From assembly GCF_026230105.1 (NCBI RefSeq), contig NC_079480.1, positions 14,736,488 through 14,800,487 of the forward strand: a stretch of DNA of 64,000 nt. Direction: 5' to 3'. The position numbers were made by a program, and so were the translations under genes. Source of the stretch: Diorhabda sublineata (lineage: Eukaryota; Arthropoda; Insecta; Coleoptera; Chrysomelidae). This document shows positions 38,748-49,510 of this stretch, one piece after another. The notes under the pieces were generated by a model. That model was not told the DNA's origin. It worked only from the letters and a program-made list of their open reading frames with translations, and did not search any database. Numbering within the stretch: the first letter of the stretch is position 1; each line of letters opens with the position of its first letter.

Positions 38748-41700
38748 CTAATTATCCGATTGAACTTCTTCTCCATCACTTTTAAATTGCGAAGACACCC
38801 ACGCCAATCCCCATTTCAGGTTAGTTAGCATGAATTTTAGAGCTTTGGTCCACTGTTCTTCAGAATTTAATTGAATTCTTAAAAAAAAAGAGACACACCT
38901 TATAGGGCTGTAACAATGTTGCCAGACTTCGAAAATAATCTGGTAACTGAGGTTATGTTACCAAAACATAATAGCATTGTATAAAGAATAGGATAGTAGG
39001 TTAACCTTATGAGGATATCATTTGAAGAGGTGGACGCCACCAACAGATGGCAGTGGAGAGTTGGCGTCCACAGCACGTCTTTTCTTACAGTACATCGTAG
39101 GTTGAATTACGTGTTTTCTTAGCTTTGGTTGCCGAATTACCCCAATAACAGATGGCGCCAAAATTATTAAAGAAATTATATTCAACCCTTAAGCTGTGTT
39201 GTAAAGTTTCTTATTTTGGGTGACTATAGCAAAGTTGTTATTTGAGTTCATTATTGTATCATGTTCGTTGTGTTATTGTTGAGTTTTGTTGGTTGTGCAT
39301 TTGGATTATTTTTTAAGGTAAGTGGATATTATTACAATTAATATATATATCACTACTCTCTTAGTTAATATATTCAAATTATAAGAGGCGCTAGATGTAT
39401 AAATGCTACAGCTTACAATTTCGAAAAAAAACTGTATATTTAGCGAACTACTTACTAAAATGTATTTATATAACAAATAATCACTTCTTTTCAATTCTTT
39501 TGAAATGGTTGGAAATAAGTGTGTTTATTTCAAGTGTGGACTAAGTAAGAGATCAGATCCTACAATTAAAATGTACAGATTTCCTGTGAAAGACCCAACC
39601 AGATGTCAAAAATGGCATTTGGAATGTTTCAAAAATACATTCATGACCGAGGTTCTGAAATCGCAAATTCATATTATTTCAGTCACCAAAGGAAAGTATA
39701 TATATTTTATATACCTTTGTGCAAGGATCCTTCTTTCTATCCCAAATTTAAGGGATTAACAGATTAATGAAAAATTATTTGTTTCATTTGCTAGTGCTAC
39801 ACAAACTCATTATAAAAATCTTTTTTTATACATTGAAATTGGTGGCAAATAATTAGTACTGAGATTAAGTTTATTTTCGGTTCGAGATGGATACATGCTA
39901 TAACATTATTAGAAACGGTTAAACAAGGTACATGAGAAAAAATGATGGGACGCTTCAAGGACAATCTAGCAACAAAAAAATATGAAAATTACCAATATAA
40001 TATACGAGGGCGATTAAAAAAAAGTGTATCATAACTCACTTTATAGAATAGCTGGCATCTTTGTCTTCTATTTTACCTTTGTTGGTTCGATAAGGGAAAC
40101 AGAATGATTTGCTTCCCTTTTCCAAAGTTTCCACTTTTTCCTGGAACTGTTGGAGGCAATCGAGGAAAGCCACCATGCCGCTATCGAATTTCGTATCCCA
40201 TAAAAATTTAAAACCTCCCGAACCGTACAATGGCAATTCTTTCTGCTCTTCCAAAGACTACAAACACATATATAAACAACAAACGCCATTTCAACATATT
40301 CCCTTTAAATATATTTACCACTATATGCGAATGATTTCCGAACGGCACTAATCTGAATCTTTCGAATGTTAAATTGATTTTCCTCGCTAAGGAAGATAGT
40401 AATAACGCCGTCTGTCCCCAGGCGGCGTTTATTTCCGACCAATCGACAGGCGCCGAAGGCAATCGACCTAAACGGAAGTTATTGATCGTGCCGAAATGGC
40501 CTTTATGCCAAATGTGGAAAGTTGCGTTGAAAACATTCGTTCGTTGCAATTTTTCCAATTGTACGGTTATGTAGTTCAAGTGACATTCCAGACTGAAAAT
40601 TCGAAAACGATAACACGAATTACGATGTTTTAGGTCACTAAATTATATTTCAATTTGTACGAATTTCTATTTTAGCATGTATAATTACGAAATTTGAAAA
40701 ATATGAGAAATGAGGTTATGTTTCGATAACATTTACATCCCTGGATCAAAGAAAAAATAAAATACATTTTGCAGTCCAAACTGCAAAGTATTGAAGATAC
40801 AAAAAATACAAAAAGTGAGGTAATGTTTTGTGATGTAACAGAATATTTTTGAAAAAAAAATCAAACAGCGTAAATGTAAGGACCCAGAATTATTCAATTG
40901 TATGTAAGAAATCGAAATAAACTACATCCTGAGGGTCCAAACGTCTTATTAGAGTTATGAGTGACTTTGTATTAAATACCTATCAATTGCTTCATACCGT
41001 AAAGTGTTAAAAATTCGAAAAATAGGAAATTTAAGGTTATGTTTAGCGATACAGTAGAATAAATTTTTGAGCTGGGACTTCATTTTAAAGATACTGCAAA
41101 GTTGTTCTAGTTTTGTTCTACTTTGTACCAAAACGTAATAGAGTTTAAACTTTTGAAGAAAATTGAATAAAGAACAAGTTTTGACCTGGGACCGCATTTT
41201 TAAGATACCGTGAGGTTGTTCTAGGTTTGTTCTACTTTGTTCCAAAACGTGTTAAGAGTTTAAACTTTTAGAGAAAATTGAATAAAAACCAATTTTTGAG
41301 CTCTGATCGCATTTTCAAGATACCACAAGATTGTTCTAGGTTTGTTCCAAAACGTAATAGAATTCAATCTTTTAGAGAAAATTGAATAAAAAACAATTTT
41401 TGAGCTAAAACTGCATTTTCAATATACCGCCAGGTTGTTTTAGGTTTCTTCTACTTTGTTACAAAACATAATAGAGTTCAATCCAAACTTTTAGAGAGAA
41501 AAAAATAATTTTATTATAATAAAAACAGAATGTTCCTTTCTAAGGTTGAAAAAATAAATAATTTAAATTGCTAATAACAAAAATAAATTTCTATAAGAAA
41601 ATAAATTAGATATTAATTAAATTAAAATCAAAAAAATTCGTATATTCATAAAAAATTTTACCTTTTCCCTTCCTCTTCAAGAACCAAAAAGTCCCTCCTA

Positions 41701-42516
41701 TGCCTAGTGTATTCCTTCCAATACCTTTCTTCTTCTTTCGAAATTTTTTCCGCGATATCATCCTGTTCCTTAATAGCATTCAAAGTTTCTTCTTCTTCTC
41801 TTTCCAAAGCACTCAATTCATCCAACAATCTCATTTCCTCAGCTTTCAAATCGCTCAATTCTTTTTCTAAATCGGCCAATTTCGGCTCGTCTTTTTCACT
41901 TTCCAACCTGATATAAACAAAATGAGCTTAAATAAAACAAAAATGTTCAAAAATGACGATAATTTAATAAAAACTTGCATTTTATAATATCTGCTGTAGT
42001 CGTCATAGTCTTCTTGCGCAATCTGAAGTTGTTGTTCCAATATTTTTATAAGGTTATCAGTACATTCATCACAAAGTGGATGGTCAATATTAGAATTTCC
42101 GGAAAGTGTATCAAATAGAGTTGCTTGTACCTAAAGCACATAAAGATCCGAATACGTACATTTTTGAATCAAACAAAAATGTAATAATTACTTTAAATTG
42201 ATGACTGAGTAAATCAACTTCGTTTTCATCAGATATGAGCATGAATCCATTGGCTCCGTTACCAGAATCTGATAATCTACACGGAGGTACGTAGTGATCG
42301 AAACTAGTCGCTTGCGATTCTAAATCAACTTCCGGATTCGAATATATAGGTACTACGAGTAATAAATATTATACTAATACAAATAAAAAAAATATTTTAC
42401 TTACAATTTAATTCAGCAGATGTATGTTCACTAAACGAATACAGAGATTCATCTAAACGTAATGATTGAGAGCATCTTTGGCACGCAAAAGATACAAATA
42501 ATTTATTTTCTGCCAT
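38748..42516 (-). CDS. BECN1: Beclin-1 (Atg6), PI3K-III autophagy complex subunit
   Basis: Seven coding exons: 42516-42405, 42352-42192, 42130-41979, 41907-41662, 40592-40319, 40257-40040, 38877-38748. They join in frame to 430 residues. The N-terminal CxxC pair is at CQRCSQSLRLDESL (~12-25). Residues ~95-230 form the coiled coil (LIKILEQQLQIAQEDYDDY, then a Glu-rich helix). The evolutionarily conserved domain follows: KLQRTNVFNATFHIWH, FGTINNFRLGRLP, EINAAWGQTALLL, RFRLVPFGNHS, ELPLYGSGG, MVAFLDCLQQF, WTKALKFMLTNLKWGLAWVSSQF. Beclin-1 scaffolds VPS34/VPS15 with ATG14 or UVRAG. Exon 3 joins exon 4 only if a GC donor (GCAAGT, 41978-41973) is used; no GT donor keeps the frame. Intron 6 holds a THAP ORF on the opposite strand. 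Confidence 0.96.
39505..39759 (+). CDS. THAP-domain ORF nested in Beclin-1 intron 6
   Basis: It reads MVGNKCVYFKCG, then FPVKDPTRCQKWHLEC, the start of a THAP zinc finger (C-x4-C, F-P, R-x2-W). The second metal pair (C-x2-H) and the closing AVPTIF-like box are not present in this frame. It is therefore either a first exon spliced to something I cannot place, or a remnant of a THAP-bearing transposon. It is antisense to Beclin-1. Confidence 0.5.
   Translation: MVGNKCVYFKCGLSKRSDPTIKMYRFPVKDPTRCQKWHLECFKNTFMTEVLKSQIHIISVTKGKYIYFIYLCARILLSIPNLRD
41060..41490. repeat. ~115-bp tandem repeat in Beclin-1 intron 4
   Basis: Four units, each with 'ttttgagct..gac.gcatttt', then 'gttgttctaggtttgttcta' and 'aaaacgtaatagagtt', then 'aaacttttagagaaaattga'. 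Confidence 0.85.
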
Positions 42517-43626
42517 ATCACTAACTTAATTCCTGTTTGAAAACATCTTATATTTTCACGATTATGTATAACAATTATGACATTTAACATATGTTTGTAA
42601 ACGTCAAATTCAACTTTGTGTAATGGCCTTTATTATTGATAACTAACCATCTACTTATTATTTATGTTCTTTCATTATAATTTGAAAAAACTCCTTTTCA
42701 CTTACAATTTATATTGAATATATCTTTAAGGAATTAATAATGAATATATCGGAAATAATTTACTTAATTATAATTTGTTTAATTAATGGCTAAAAAGACT
42801 GATGATATAGATTAAAATAAAAAAGAAGATAATAATAGAAGGTTGTCATTACTTGCTTAAATTTTATTATTATAGTTTGTTTATTAAAGCTTTTAGGTAT
42901 TACTTTTATTTTCGACCGTCCTTTTTACACTATTATAATTTTTTTCGTATTGGTTTAGATATACATATATAGGATAGAAAACATACCATGACTTTAAACT
43001 ATTTAAAAATTAGTAACTTAAAAATACTATTCTTTCATATCTTGAAAAACGCCACGGCTCAGCTATGCTAAAGCCACTTATTAGGATAAATAACTTATTT
43101 TGATAAAAACTGAAAGTAGTCGAAATGTCAAATTTTATCTGTCTTTTTACGTTTTATGAGGTATTATTTTGTCGCACGAATTTTTTGTATAGCACGACTA
43201 GTGAACGAAAGCCATTATACTATAGGAACATTGTGGTAACTATAATTGGATGGTAGCACTGATAAACAAATATAAAATAATTTAAATTTTTTTTTTAAAA
43301 ATACGAGAAAATAAGAGAATTAAGAGACCTAACTAATTTGCTTTTTTTGTGTGACATTTTATAGTGACAGGATTAATATACAAAATGCCCTTAATACAAA
43401 TTGGTAATTTAGAAATATGAAAGATTATAATTCAATGAGGTTGTCAGTATTTTGAACTTGTTGATATTTTAATTATAATGTATCTACTATAGCTTATCCC
43501 ATTGTATTAATTCTATTTAATTTAAGTGAATAACTTGTTTCTTAAGTTTAATAGGTAGGTCAATTGTTTACAGTTTTGTTTTTAATTACTTGACAAAATA
43601 AACTCAAATTACAAGTAAATCGGATT
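42517..43626. other. Intergenic region upstream of Beclin-1
   Basis: AT-rich. 42910-43060 resembles 48385-48530 ('gaccgtcc.tttt', 'atatcttgaaaaacgccacggct' vs 'atatcttagaatatgccacggct'), probably a dispersed non-coding repeat. No ORF of interest. Confidence 0.4.
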
Positions 43627-43812
43627 AGACAGTCTAAATCTTGACGTTACAGAAACGGGTGGAGCTTATACCGACTCCAAACAATTTTGTTGAGAATGGT
43701 AAATGCCCATAAGCAATTTTTCATTTAGTGTTTTCGTGGTTTATGTGATAAAATAAGACTTTTCAGTTGAAGGAATGTACTATTTAAGAGGTTTTCATTA
43801 GTTTTTCACCAG

Positions 43813-43814
43813 GT
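43813..43814 (+). other. Splice donor inside the left TIR
   Basis: ttcaccag|gtgagttaattt. The same donor (tctccag|gtgagttaattt, minus strand, exon end 46062) lies at the matching place in the right TIR, suggesting each TIR holds an untranslated first exon. Confidence 0.5.
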
Positions 43815-43887
43815 GAGTTAATTTAACATATTAATTCTGCATTAAATCTCTGTCATTTACTAATAGTCATGAGTTTTCGAGTCTGAA

Positions 43888-44325
43888 TGGGTATGTGCTT
43901 TGTTCCAGACTGTAAACATTACAGTTCAAACCATCCATGTAAGTTTTTTCGGTTCCCAAAAAACAAAACCGAGAGGAATAGATGGAAGGATGGATAAGGT
44001 AAAAGAATGATAACATTCACTCAAAAGATAGAGATCCAAGTGAATTTGCAAAAGTGTGCGATTGTCACTTTTTAAATAAAGAAAAAAAGAATGGGACAAC
44101 TTTATTTGATTTCAATATTCAGAAGAAGTTTAATATAAAATCACCAGAAAAAAGTATGCATTTTGTTGCAGAAAGTCCATTAGTCTAATAAAACACTTTT
44201 TTTTAGAAAGTGAACTGTAGAAAACCTTGTGACCGACCTACTACTAGGACCTTCAACTGAACCACTACCAGGTACTTCAAGTGAGCCACTACCAGGATCT
44301 TCAACTGAGCCACTGCCAGGATAAT
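43888..44325 (+). pseudogene. THAP-domain gene of the transposon (frameshifted)
   Basis: ATG 43888 reads MGMCFVPDCKHYSSNHPCK, then FFRFPKNKTERNRWKDG and a TAA. A shifted frame then supplies the second half, DPSEFAKVCDCHF and GTTLFDFN. Together these make the C2CH zinc finger of a THAP DNA-binding domain, interrupted by one shift. Downstream (~44245-44325) an STEPLPG-type repeat is encoded three times, probably a flexible acidic linker. THAP domains of P-element-like and domesticated transposases bind the element ends. Confidence 0.75.
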
Positions 44326-44559
44326 TTTGAGTTTTAAATATTTTTTATTGTAGCAATATATTTTCTTATTCGACTTTTTTTGTAAAAAGTTTAGAAATTT
44401 ATGTATATTTAGATTTTACTTAATTTATAAATAACTTGATGTAATACAATTATTGTTAAAGTAATAATAATACTGTTTTTCTAATTTAATAAAAGCCTGT
44501 AATTCTAACCACAATTTTCATAAAGTAAACAAATACAATTTGTTTCAAAAATCTTTATT

Positions 44560-45967
44560 GACAAAATGGCATTGTACATTTATATAAAAAAACATAATTT
44601 CCTGAACAAAAATCTGTATAGAGTGGCTTTTCAGTCTAAAATAAATAGTAAAGATTTTTCCAACTGTATACTTTATCTGCTAACACTGTAGAATAACCTA
44701 AAATCACATTAAAAAACATTTTTATTTAATTGTCTAACAACTTTGATAAGTATTGTACTATATAGAAATTTTCCAAGAGTGAAATGTTTTCTCTCCATGA
44801 ATTGTCAAACTCTACAATAGTCACAACTGTTTCCTTCAAGGTATAAATACATAAGTAACATTTTTTCTTTTTTATAATATATAAAGATCCTTGAATTTGG
44901 TAATAATAATTGCGACTTGTATTTGATCAAGTTACCCTCATAATCATAAAAAACTATATTTATTAAAATTCCTCAATTTTTGTTGGCCTAACATTTCTGC
45001 TTCAAATGATCTAGAGCATCTTTTTCATGAGTTCTACCCCACTGGAAGAGGTTCAATAAGCAAATTATTGATAACATCTATGACTAAACTATGTAATAAA
45101 TTTGTGATTTATTACTCACGGAAGAGTGTGTTGAACAAACTTACTGGGAATCTGTTTCTCCTGCATTCTACAATAATAGCACCAAAGTTGCTAGCAGTTG
45201 ATCTAAATTTTTTTGCAAGGTACCAGTTTTCATTTGACACCTGGCCAGTAGTGGTGACAGAGATTTCTTTTATTAGCTATTAGCTGATCACCAACAACAC
45301 ATTTTTTTTGAACACAGTCAGTTTATCTGTAGCCTCCAAAAAGACCTTGGAAGAAATTATTTCTTCAATTACCGGTAATCCATTTTCCAGCAAATTTATT
45401 GATTTCTAGTTCAATAGCCAGGTAAAACCAACAGTATTTCCAAAGCTGTGTAGCTTTTCCTTCAATCTGTTGATTGATGCTTCTGGTACCCCACCTTCAA
45501 GAGGTGTATAGGGCTTTGGTGGGTAAAGCTCTTCTGCAGATTTCACTGGCTCAACCTTCGATTTAGGCAGTGCCTTCCATGCACACTCTATCTGTTACAG
45601 ATATATTGTAATGCCCAAAATGTGCCAACGCCACAATGTGATGGCATTTTATACCCATGGGACAAGTGCAGGTGGCTTCTTTAATGTCACCATTATTTTC
45701 CAACACTACAATAAAATTATAACCGGATTAATTCCATATTACATTAACAAAGGCATATATACCTACCTATAGATACCTTGAAGCTTTTGTCTTTCATACT
45801 AGCAAATACTTCCCCTCTGATTACCTACAAATCAGAGTCAAAGTCCATTTTCTTCACATGACTGGACTCTAAGGTGTTTTCACCCCTTTTTATAATTTTG
45901 CTGTCATCTATAAAAGCACTGTTACTGGAAAGTTTAAAAGCCATTATTTTCTTAACAACAAAGGGAT
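44560..45967 (-). pseudogene. SWIM zinc-finger / YqaJ-type nuclease gene of the transposon (decayed)
   Basis: The acceptor at 45968 (ttatttgcag) and ATG 45944 open MAFKLSSNSAFIDDSK; exon 45967-45767. Exon 3 from 45705 continues in frame as VLENNGDIKEATCTCPMG IKCHHIVALAHFG: a SWIM finger (C-x-C-x6-C-x-H). A stop follows after MEGTA. Further down, out-of-frame pieces give INRLKEK, EINKFAGKW, NENWYLAKKFRSTASNFGAI (the W..aR..RsTAS motif of YqaJ/lambda-exonuclease-type recombinases) and a YDYEG block. No DDE transposase is visible. It is a pseudogene with several shifts. Confidence 0.7.
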
Positions 45968-46235
45968 CTGCAAATAAAACAAACAAAAAGGTACTGCAAA
46001 AATAAAATAGACATAATCTTAACAAGTTTTAAAGCAGAATTAATATGTTAAATTAACTCACCTGGAGAAAGACTAATAAAAATCTCTCAATATATACAAT
46101 TGAAAAGTTTTTTTTATCACATAAATCACGAAAACACAATGAAAAATTGCTTATGGGCATTTACCATTATCCACGAAATTGTTTGGAGTCGGTATAAGCT
46201 CCGCCCGTCTCTGTGACGTCAAACTTAGGCTATCT

Positions 46236-46709
46236 ATACCTGAGGTAAAAATGAAAGTCAAGATGACAGCACTTAAAAATGTCATTAGTGGGATTATCAA
46301 TCATTTATAATGGAAAACTGCAGTTTCCATTACCAAAATAACTATAGAGTCGAATTTTATATTTTCTTGTAGACTGTTCGTAGCAATGAGTGAAAAACTT
46401 TTCATTATTTTCCATAATATCGTCCATAATTACTGGATTACAAACAAAAATATCAGGAAAGCAGTACACACGTCTAAAAGAATAACAAAATTTTTAGGTT
46501 AACGTCAAGCTTATGATAGGGTCAATAGATGTCAGACGGCGGACGTCAACTTTATGAATGGACCTTAATTATTAATTATCTTTTGTAAAAATATGGATAT
46601 ACGTCTATTTTTATTCAAATAGATATACAAAAAATAAAATATGAATTGATTTTTGTTATTTAATATTGCAACCACTATTTACAAATTAAATAAACGTACA
46701 TTATAACAA
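46236..46709. other. Short intergenic region, 3' flank of DNAJC21
   Basis: AT-rich with no ORF. 'TTTATT' at ~46606 could serve as the minus-strand polyadenylation signal of DNAJC21. Confidence 0.4.
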
Positions 46710-48197
46710 CTACAAATGTACAATATTTGGAGGAATATAAATGCCGTGTCCAGTGCTTTTCAAATGATTAAATAATTTATTTTTTGATGGGAATTGTAAT
46801 TTACAAGTAACACAGCAGTTATTAATGTTGATATTTTGTTTCAAGGCCACTTTTTTTGTTTTTACCTTTTTTTTAGTCCCGTTCATATTTAAATTCTCAG
46901 ATGCAGGTGAATTAACTTCTTCTATATCGCCATTATCGAATGTATCTTTAGAAACTTTAGTTTTTGTATCTTTCTTATTCTTCTTTTTCTGTTTCTTAAC
47001 TGAATCATCAAATCCAGTGTCTTCTGTTGTTTGAAACGTCGTATTATAATTAGAAAGTTCGTCATCTTCGTCAATGACAATAACTTTGGATTTCTTCTTT
47101 TTCTTCTTATTTTTATTCGTATCTTCTATTTCTTCACATTCTGTATCACTTTCTGCACTACTAATTTGTCTATTTTCACTTATATTTTGGGAAATTTCTT
47201 CTTCTAACATACTACTTTTCAAAAACTCCATATTTTCTTTATGTTTTTTGCTACTTTCGTGGTTTTCAAAGGCTTTGGGGGTTTTAAATAATTTCGAACA
47301 AGCAATACAGTATAAATTATCTAAATCTTCATCATCATCTGAACACAAGTCTCCAAATTGTTCCACTAGCTGAGATTCAATTTGTTCTAATTCAGACTCG
47401 ACGTTTTCGAATTTACTCCATTGTGCTTGACATGATAATCTCGCCTTATCTAATTCTTGCTGTCTCTCTATTTTCTTTTGCTTACTCAATGTTTCCCTTC
47501 TCTTTTTATCCTCTAATATCTTCTGTTCTTGTATTTTCTTCTGTGCCTGTATTCTTTTATCTCTCTTTTTTACAAACGCTACCAAATTCCTTACTTCTTC
47601 ATTTCTTTCTTTACGAGCCTTCATTCTCACCTTTTTATTTTCTTTTTCAATTAATTTCAAATATTTTCTATCTCTTATGTTTTTAACGTCGTAAGGATCA
47701 AGCCAAACGAATGATTTTTTCGTGGAATAACTAATCCAAAACGCGTAAAATTCAGATACGTGTTTAAAATCACTTTTGGAATCACCAAAACCGGGAATTT
47801 CGATAAATTCATCTTTATCTTCCATAAATTCGATGTCTTCTTCGGCAATTTTTTGAAATACGTTCCTATATACGGTGTAGAATCCGTTTTCATCGTCTTC
47901 GTATCCTTGAAAACACGATGTTGTGAAATATTGGAAGACATTTAGGCTTTTATCTTCGAAATCTGAATTACTGCCTCGCAATATTTGTTCGCGATGGTTA
48001 TCATACCAAGCTCTCTCTTGTCTATCACTCAATACATCATATGCTTGTTGAACTATTTGAAATTGATTCTTTGCTTGATCGGGATTCTCTAAATTTTTAT
48101 CGGGATGCCATTTTAGTGCCAGTTTTCTGTACGCTGATTTTATTTCTGATTCATCGGCGTTTTGAGTTATATTTAAAACTTCATAGTAGCACTTCAT
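46710..48197 (-). CDS. DNAJC21: DNAJC21 / Jjj1-type J-domain protein, ribosome biogenesis
   Basis: A single uninterrupted frame. I start at ATG 48197 (MKCYYEVLNITQNADESEIK), not at an upstream in-frame Met, because the J domain begins there; this gives 495 residues. The J domain is at ~3-67, with HPD at 31-33. The DNAJC21/Jjj1-specific middle follows (FYAFWISYSTKKSFVWLD, a charged coiled coil). A C2H2 finger near 295-320 (YCIACSKLFKTPKAFENHESSKKH), Lys-rich acidic tracts and a second finger at the C-terminus (CVTCKLQFPSKNKLFNHLKS) come last. The yeast orthologue helps release Arx1 from 60S pre-ribosomes through Hsp70. An intronless gene in this intron-rich setting could be an old retrocopy, but the frame is intact. 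Confidence 0.95.
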   Translation of the reverse strand: MKCYYEVLNITQNADESEIKSAYRKLALKWHPDKNLENPDQAKNQFQIVQQAYDVLSDRQERAWYDNHREQILRGSNSDFEDKSLNVFQYFTTSCFQGYEDDENGFYTVYRNVFQKIAEEDIEFMEDKDEFIEIPGFGDSKSDFKHVSEFYAFWISYSTKKSFVWLDPYDVKNIRDRKYLKLIEKENKKVRMKARKERNEEVRNLVAFVKKRDKRIQAQKKIQEQKILEDKKRRETLSKQKKIERQQELDKARLSCQAQWSKFENVESELEQIESQLVEQFGDLCSDDDEDLDNLYCIACSKLFKTPKAFENHESSKKHKENMEFLKSSMLEEEISQNISENRQISSAESDTECEEIEDTNKNKKKKKKSKVIVIDEDDELSNYNTTFQTTEDTGFDDSVKKQKKKNKKDTKTKVSKDTFDNGDIEEVNSPASENLNMNGTKKKVKTKKVALKQNININNCCVTCKLQFPSKNKLFNHLKSTGHGIYIPPNIVHL

Positions 48198-48688
48198 TAT
48201 ACAAACAAAATTTAACTCTAAAATGGAATATATACTACTCCTAATATAGTTTTTCCCAAACACATTTGTAAAATAATCACAAATCTAGCCTGTAATCTGT
48301 CAATTCTTCTTCTTTTATTTAGATTTTCTGGTGTCGATATACTTGCGATTCATCATAAACGATATTAGGTAATATTTTCGTTTATGATTGACCTTTTCTA
48401 GTATTTTTCAAATAATTACGATTATTTCCTTTTTATACTGGTTTATATATAGATAGCATAAAGAATATATTATCATTTAAAACAAAAATTACTAACTCTT
48501 CTTTTATATCTTAGAATATGCCACGGCTAAAGAGTATATACAGTTAGATTTATAATGTAGTAAATATGTTATATTCTATTAGATACATAGTTTACACTAG
48601 AATTTCTTTTTATTATTGATATATCACGTAATAGTAGTCATGAAAACGTCAATGACATCGCGAGAATTTGTCGAAATTATTTTTCACA
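48198..48688. promoter_or_regulatory. Bidirectional promoter region DNAJC21 / unknown gene
   Basis: 491 bp separate two divergent start codons. The region includes 'ctgtcaattcttcttctttt' followed by 'atttagattt' (~48296), which recurs in intron 1 of the neighbouring gene (~49046). Confidence 0.5.
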
Positions 48689-49135
48689 ATGACGACGATT
48701 AAACCAAAAGTAAATATTTTAACGCATTCAGAAGTTCATAAAAAAATTATTGAACATCCCCCGAAAATCCGTCCATATGAAGATCAAATAGGACCTTACA
48801 ATCGATACAATAATGAAAATCACGAAATTTATTTAAAAAAGTTGAAGCAATTTGAAGAAGCTCGTAAGAACTATAATAAAATGAACGAAGAAACTTTGAA
48901 TTGTTTAAAAACTCGCTTACATGGATATTACATGGCGGCATTGGATTTGCAGTTTTTAAACGACGAAACAGTTGAAGTAATAAAAAATTTTGTTTATATT
49001 AGTTTCTCTTATAATATAGAGAAAATCGTGTTATGATTTGCTGATGTTGGCACTGTCAATTCTTCTTCTTTTATTTAGATTTCTGATGTCGTAAAAATTA
49101 AATAATCATCTATAATAAGTAATATTTAATCTTCA
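48296..49135. repeat. Duplicated element flanking exon 1 of the unknown gene
   Basis: Copies at ~48296-48385 and ~49046-49135 share 'tgtcaattcttcttctttta' + 'tttagatttt' and a diverged tail with '(t)aat(a/c)ataa..gat.ttag'. One copy is in the shared promoter, the other in the intron. Confidence 0.65.
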
Positions 49136-49510
49136 ATTAGTTACGATTGCATTGTTGTCAGATCTTAAATTTTTTCTTTTGTTTTCCTAAAAATAGTTGG
49201 TTGGTTTTAGACTGAAGAAAATGATGTTCGGGAAGAAAATTCAAACGGAGTTTTGGTTAATAAACGTACCGTAAGAAAAGCACGTTTTGTACCAACTCAA
49301 GATAAACAAGTTTCGTGTAATTTGGAACTTTGGTTCAAACGCTATTTGATTTTGAATAAATTCATTTGGGCTGTTAGATTAGTGATAATAAAAAATAGAT
49401 TATTGAAATCATTAGAAATATTAAAGAAATTAGATAGGAATGTTATAAAAAAATACGAAATTCCGGCATATTTCGGTAGCTACAAGGATATTTTTGAAAA
49501 ATTTATTTAA
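48689..49510 (+). CDS. Unidentified 195-residue protein, two exons
   Basis: Exons 48689-48976 and 49211-49510 join in phase 0. The start is the ATG of MTTIKPKVNILTHSEVHKK; an earlier non-ATG extension is ignored. The N-terminal half is Asn/Tyr/Lys-rich with a likely helix (EIYLKKLKQFEEARKNYNK). The second half is basic, with hydrophobic helices (LELWFKRYLILNKFIW) and no signal peptide. I recognise no family. AATAAA at 49558-49563, 48 nt after the stop, and clean GT/AG sites argue for a real gene. Confidence 0.65.

Larger units (their letters stand above)
43627..46235. mobile_element. THAP / SWIM-YqaJ DNA transposon with ~200-bp TIRs
   Basis: The left repeat (43627-~43840) and right repeat (~46034-46235) are inverted copies; 'gcttataccgactccaaaca' and 'aatggtaaatgcccataagc' pair exactly. 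Ends read agacagtctaa / agatagcctaa. Inside, a THAP gene runs rightward and a SWIM/YqaJ-like gene runs leftward. They meet tail-to-tail near 44490-44560, where AATAAA signals for each strand lie (44487 plus, ~44550 minus). Both genes are broken. I could not define a target-site duplication. Confidence 0.85.

Noticed and set aside
39031..39072. gtggacgcca / tggcgtccac inverted repeat
   Set aside because: A 10-bp stem with a 22-base loop is too small to call a transposon or structured RNA without further copies.
46825..47686. Long plus-strand ORFs
   Set aside because: Antisense shadows of the Lys/Glu-rich DNAJC21 coding frame.
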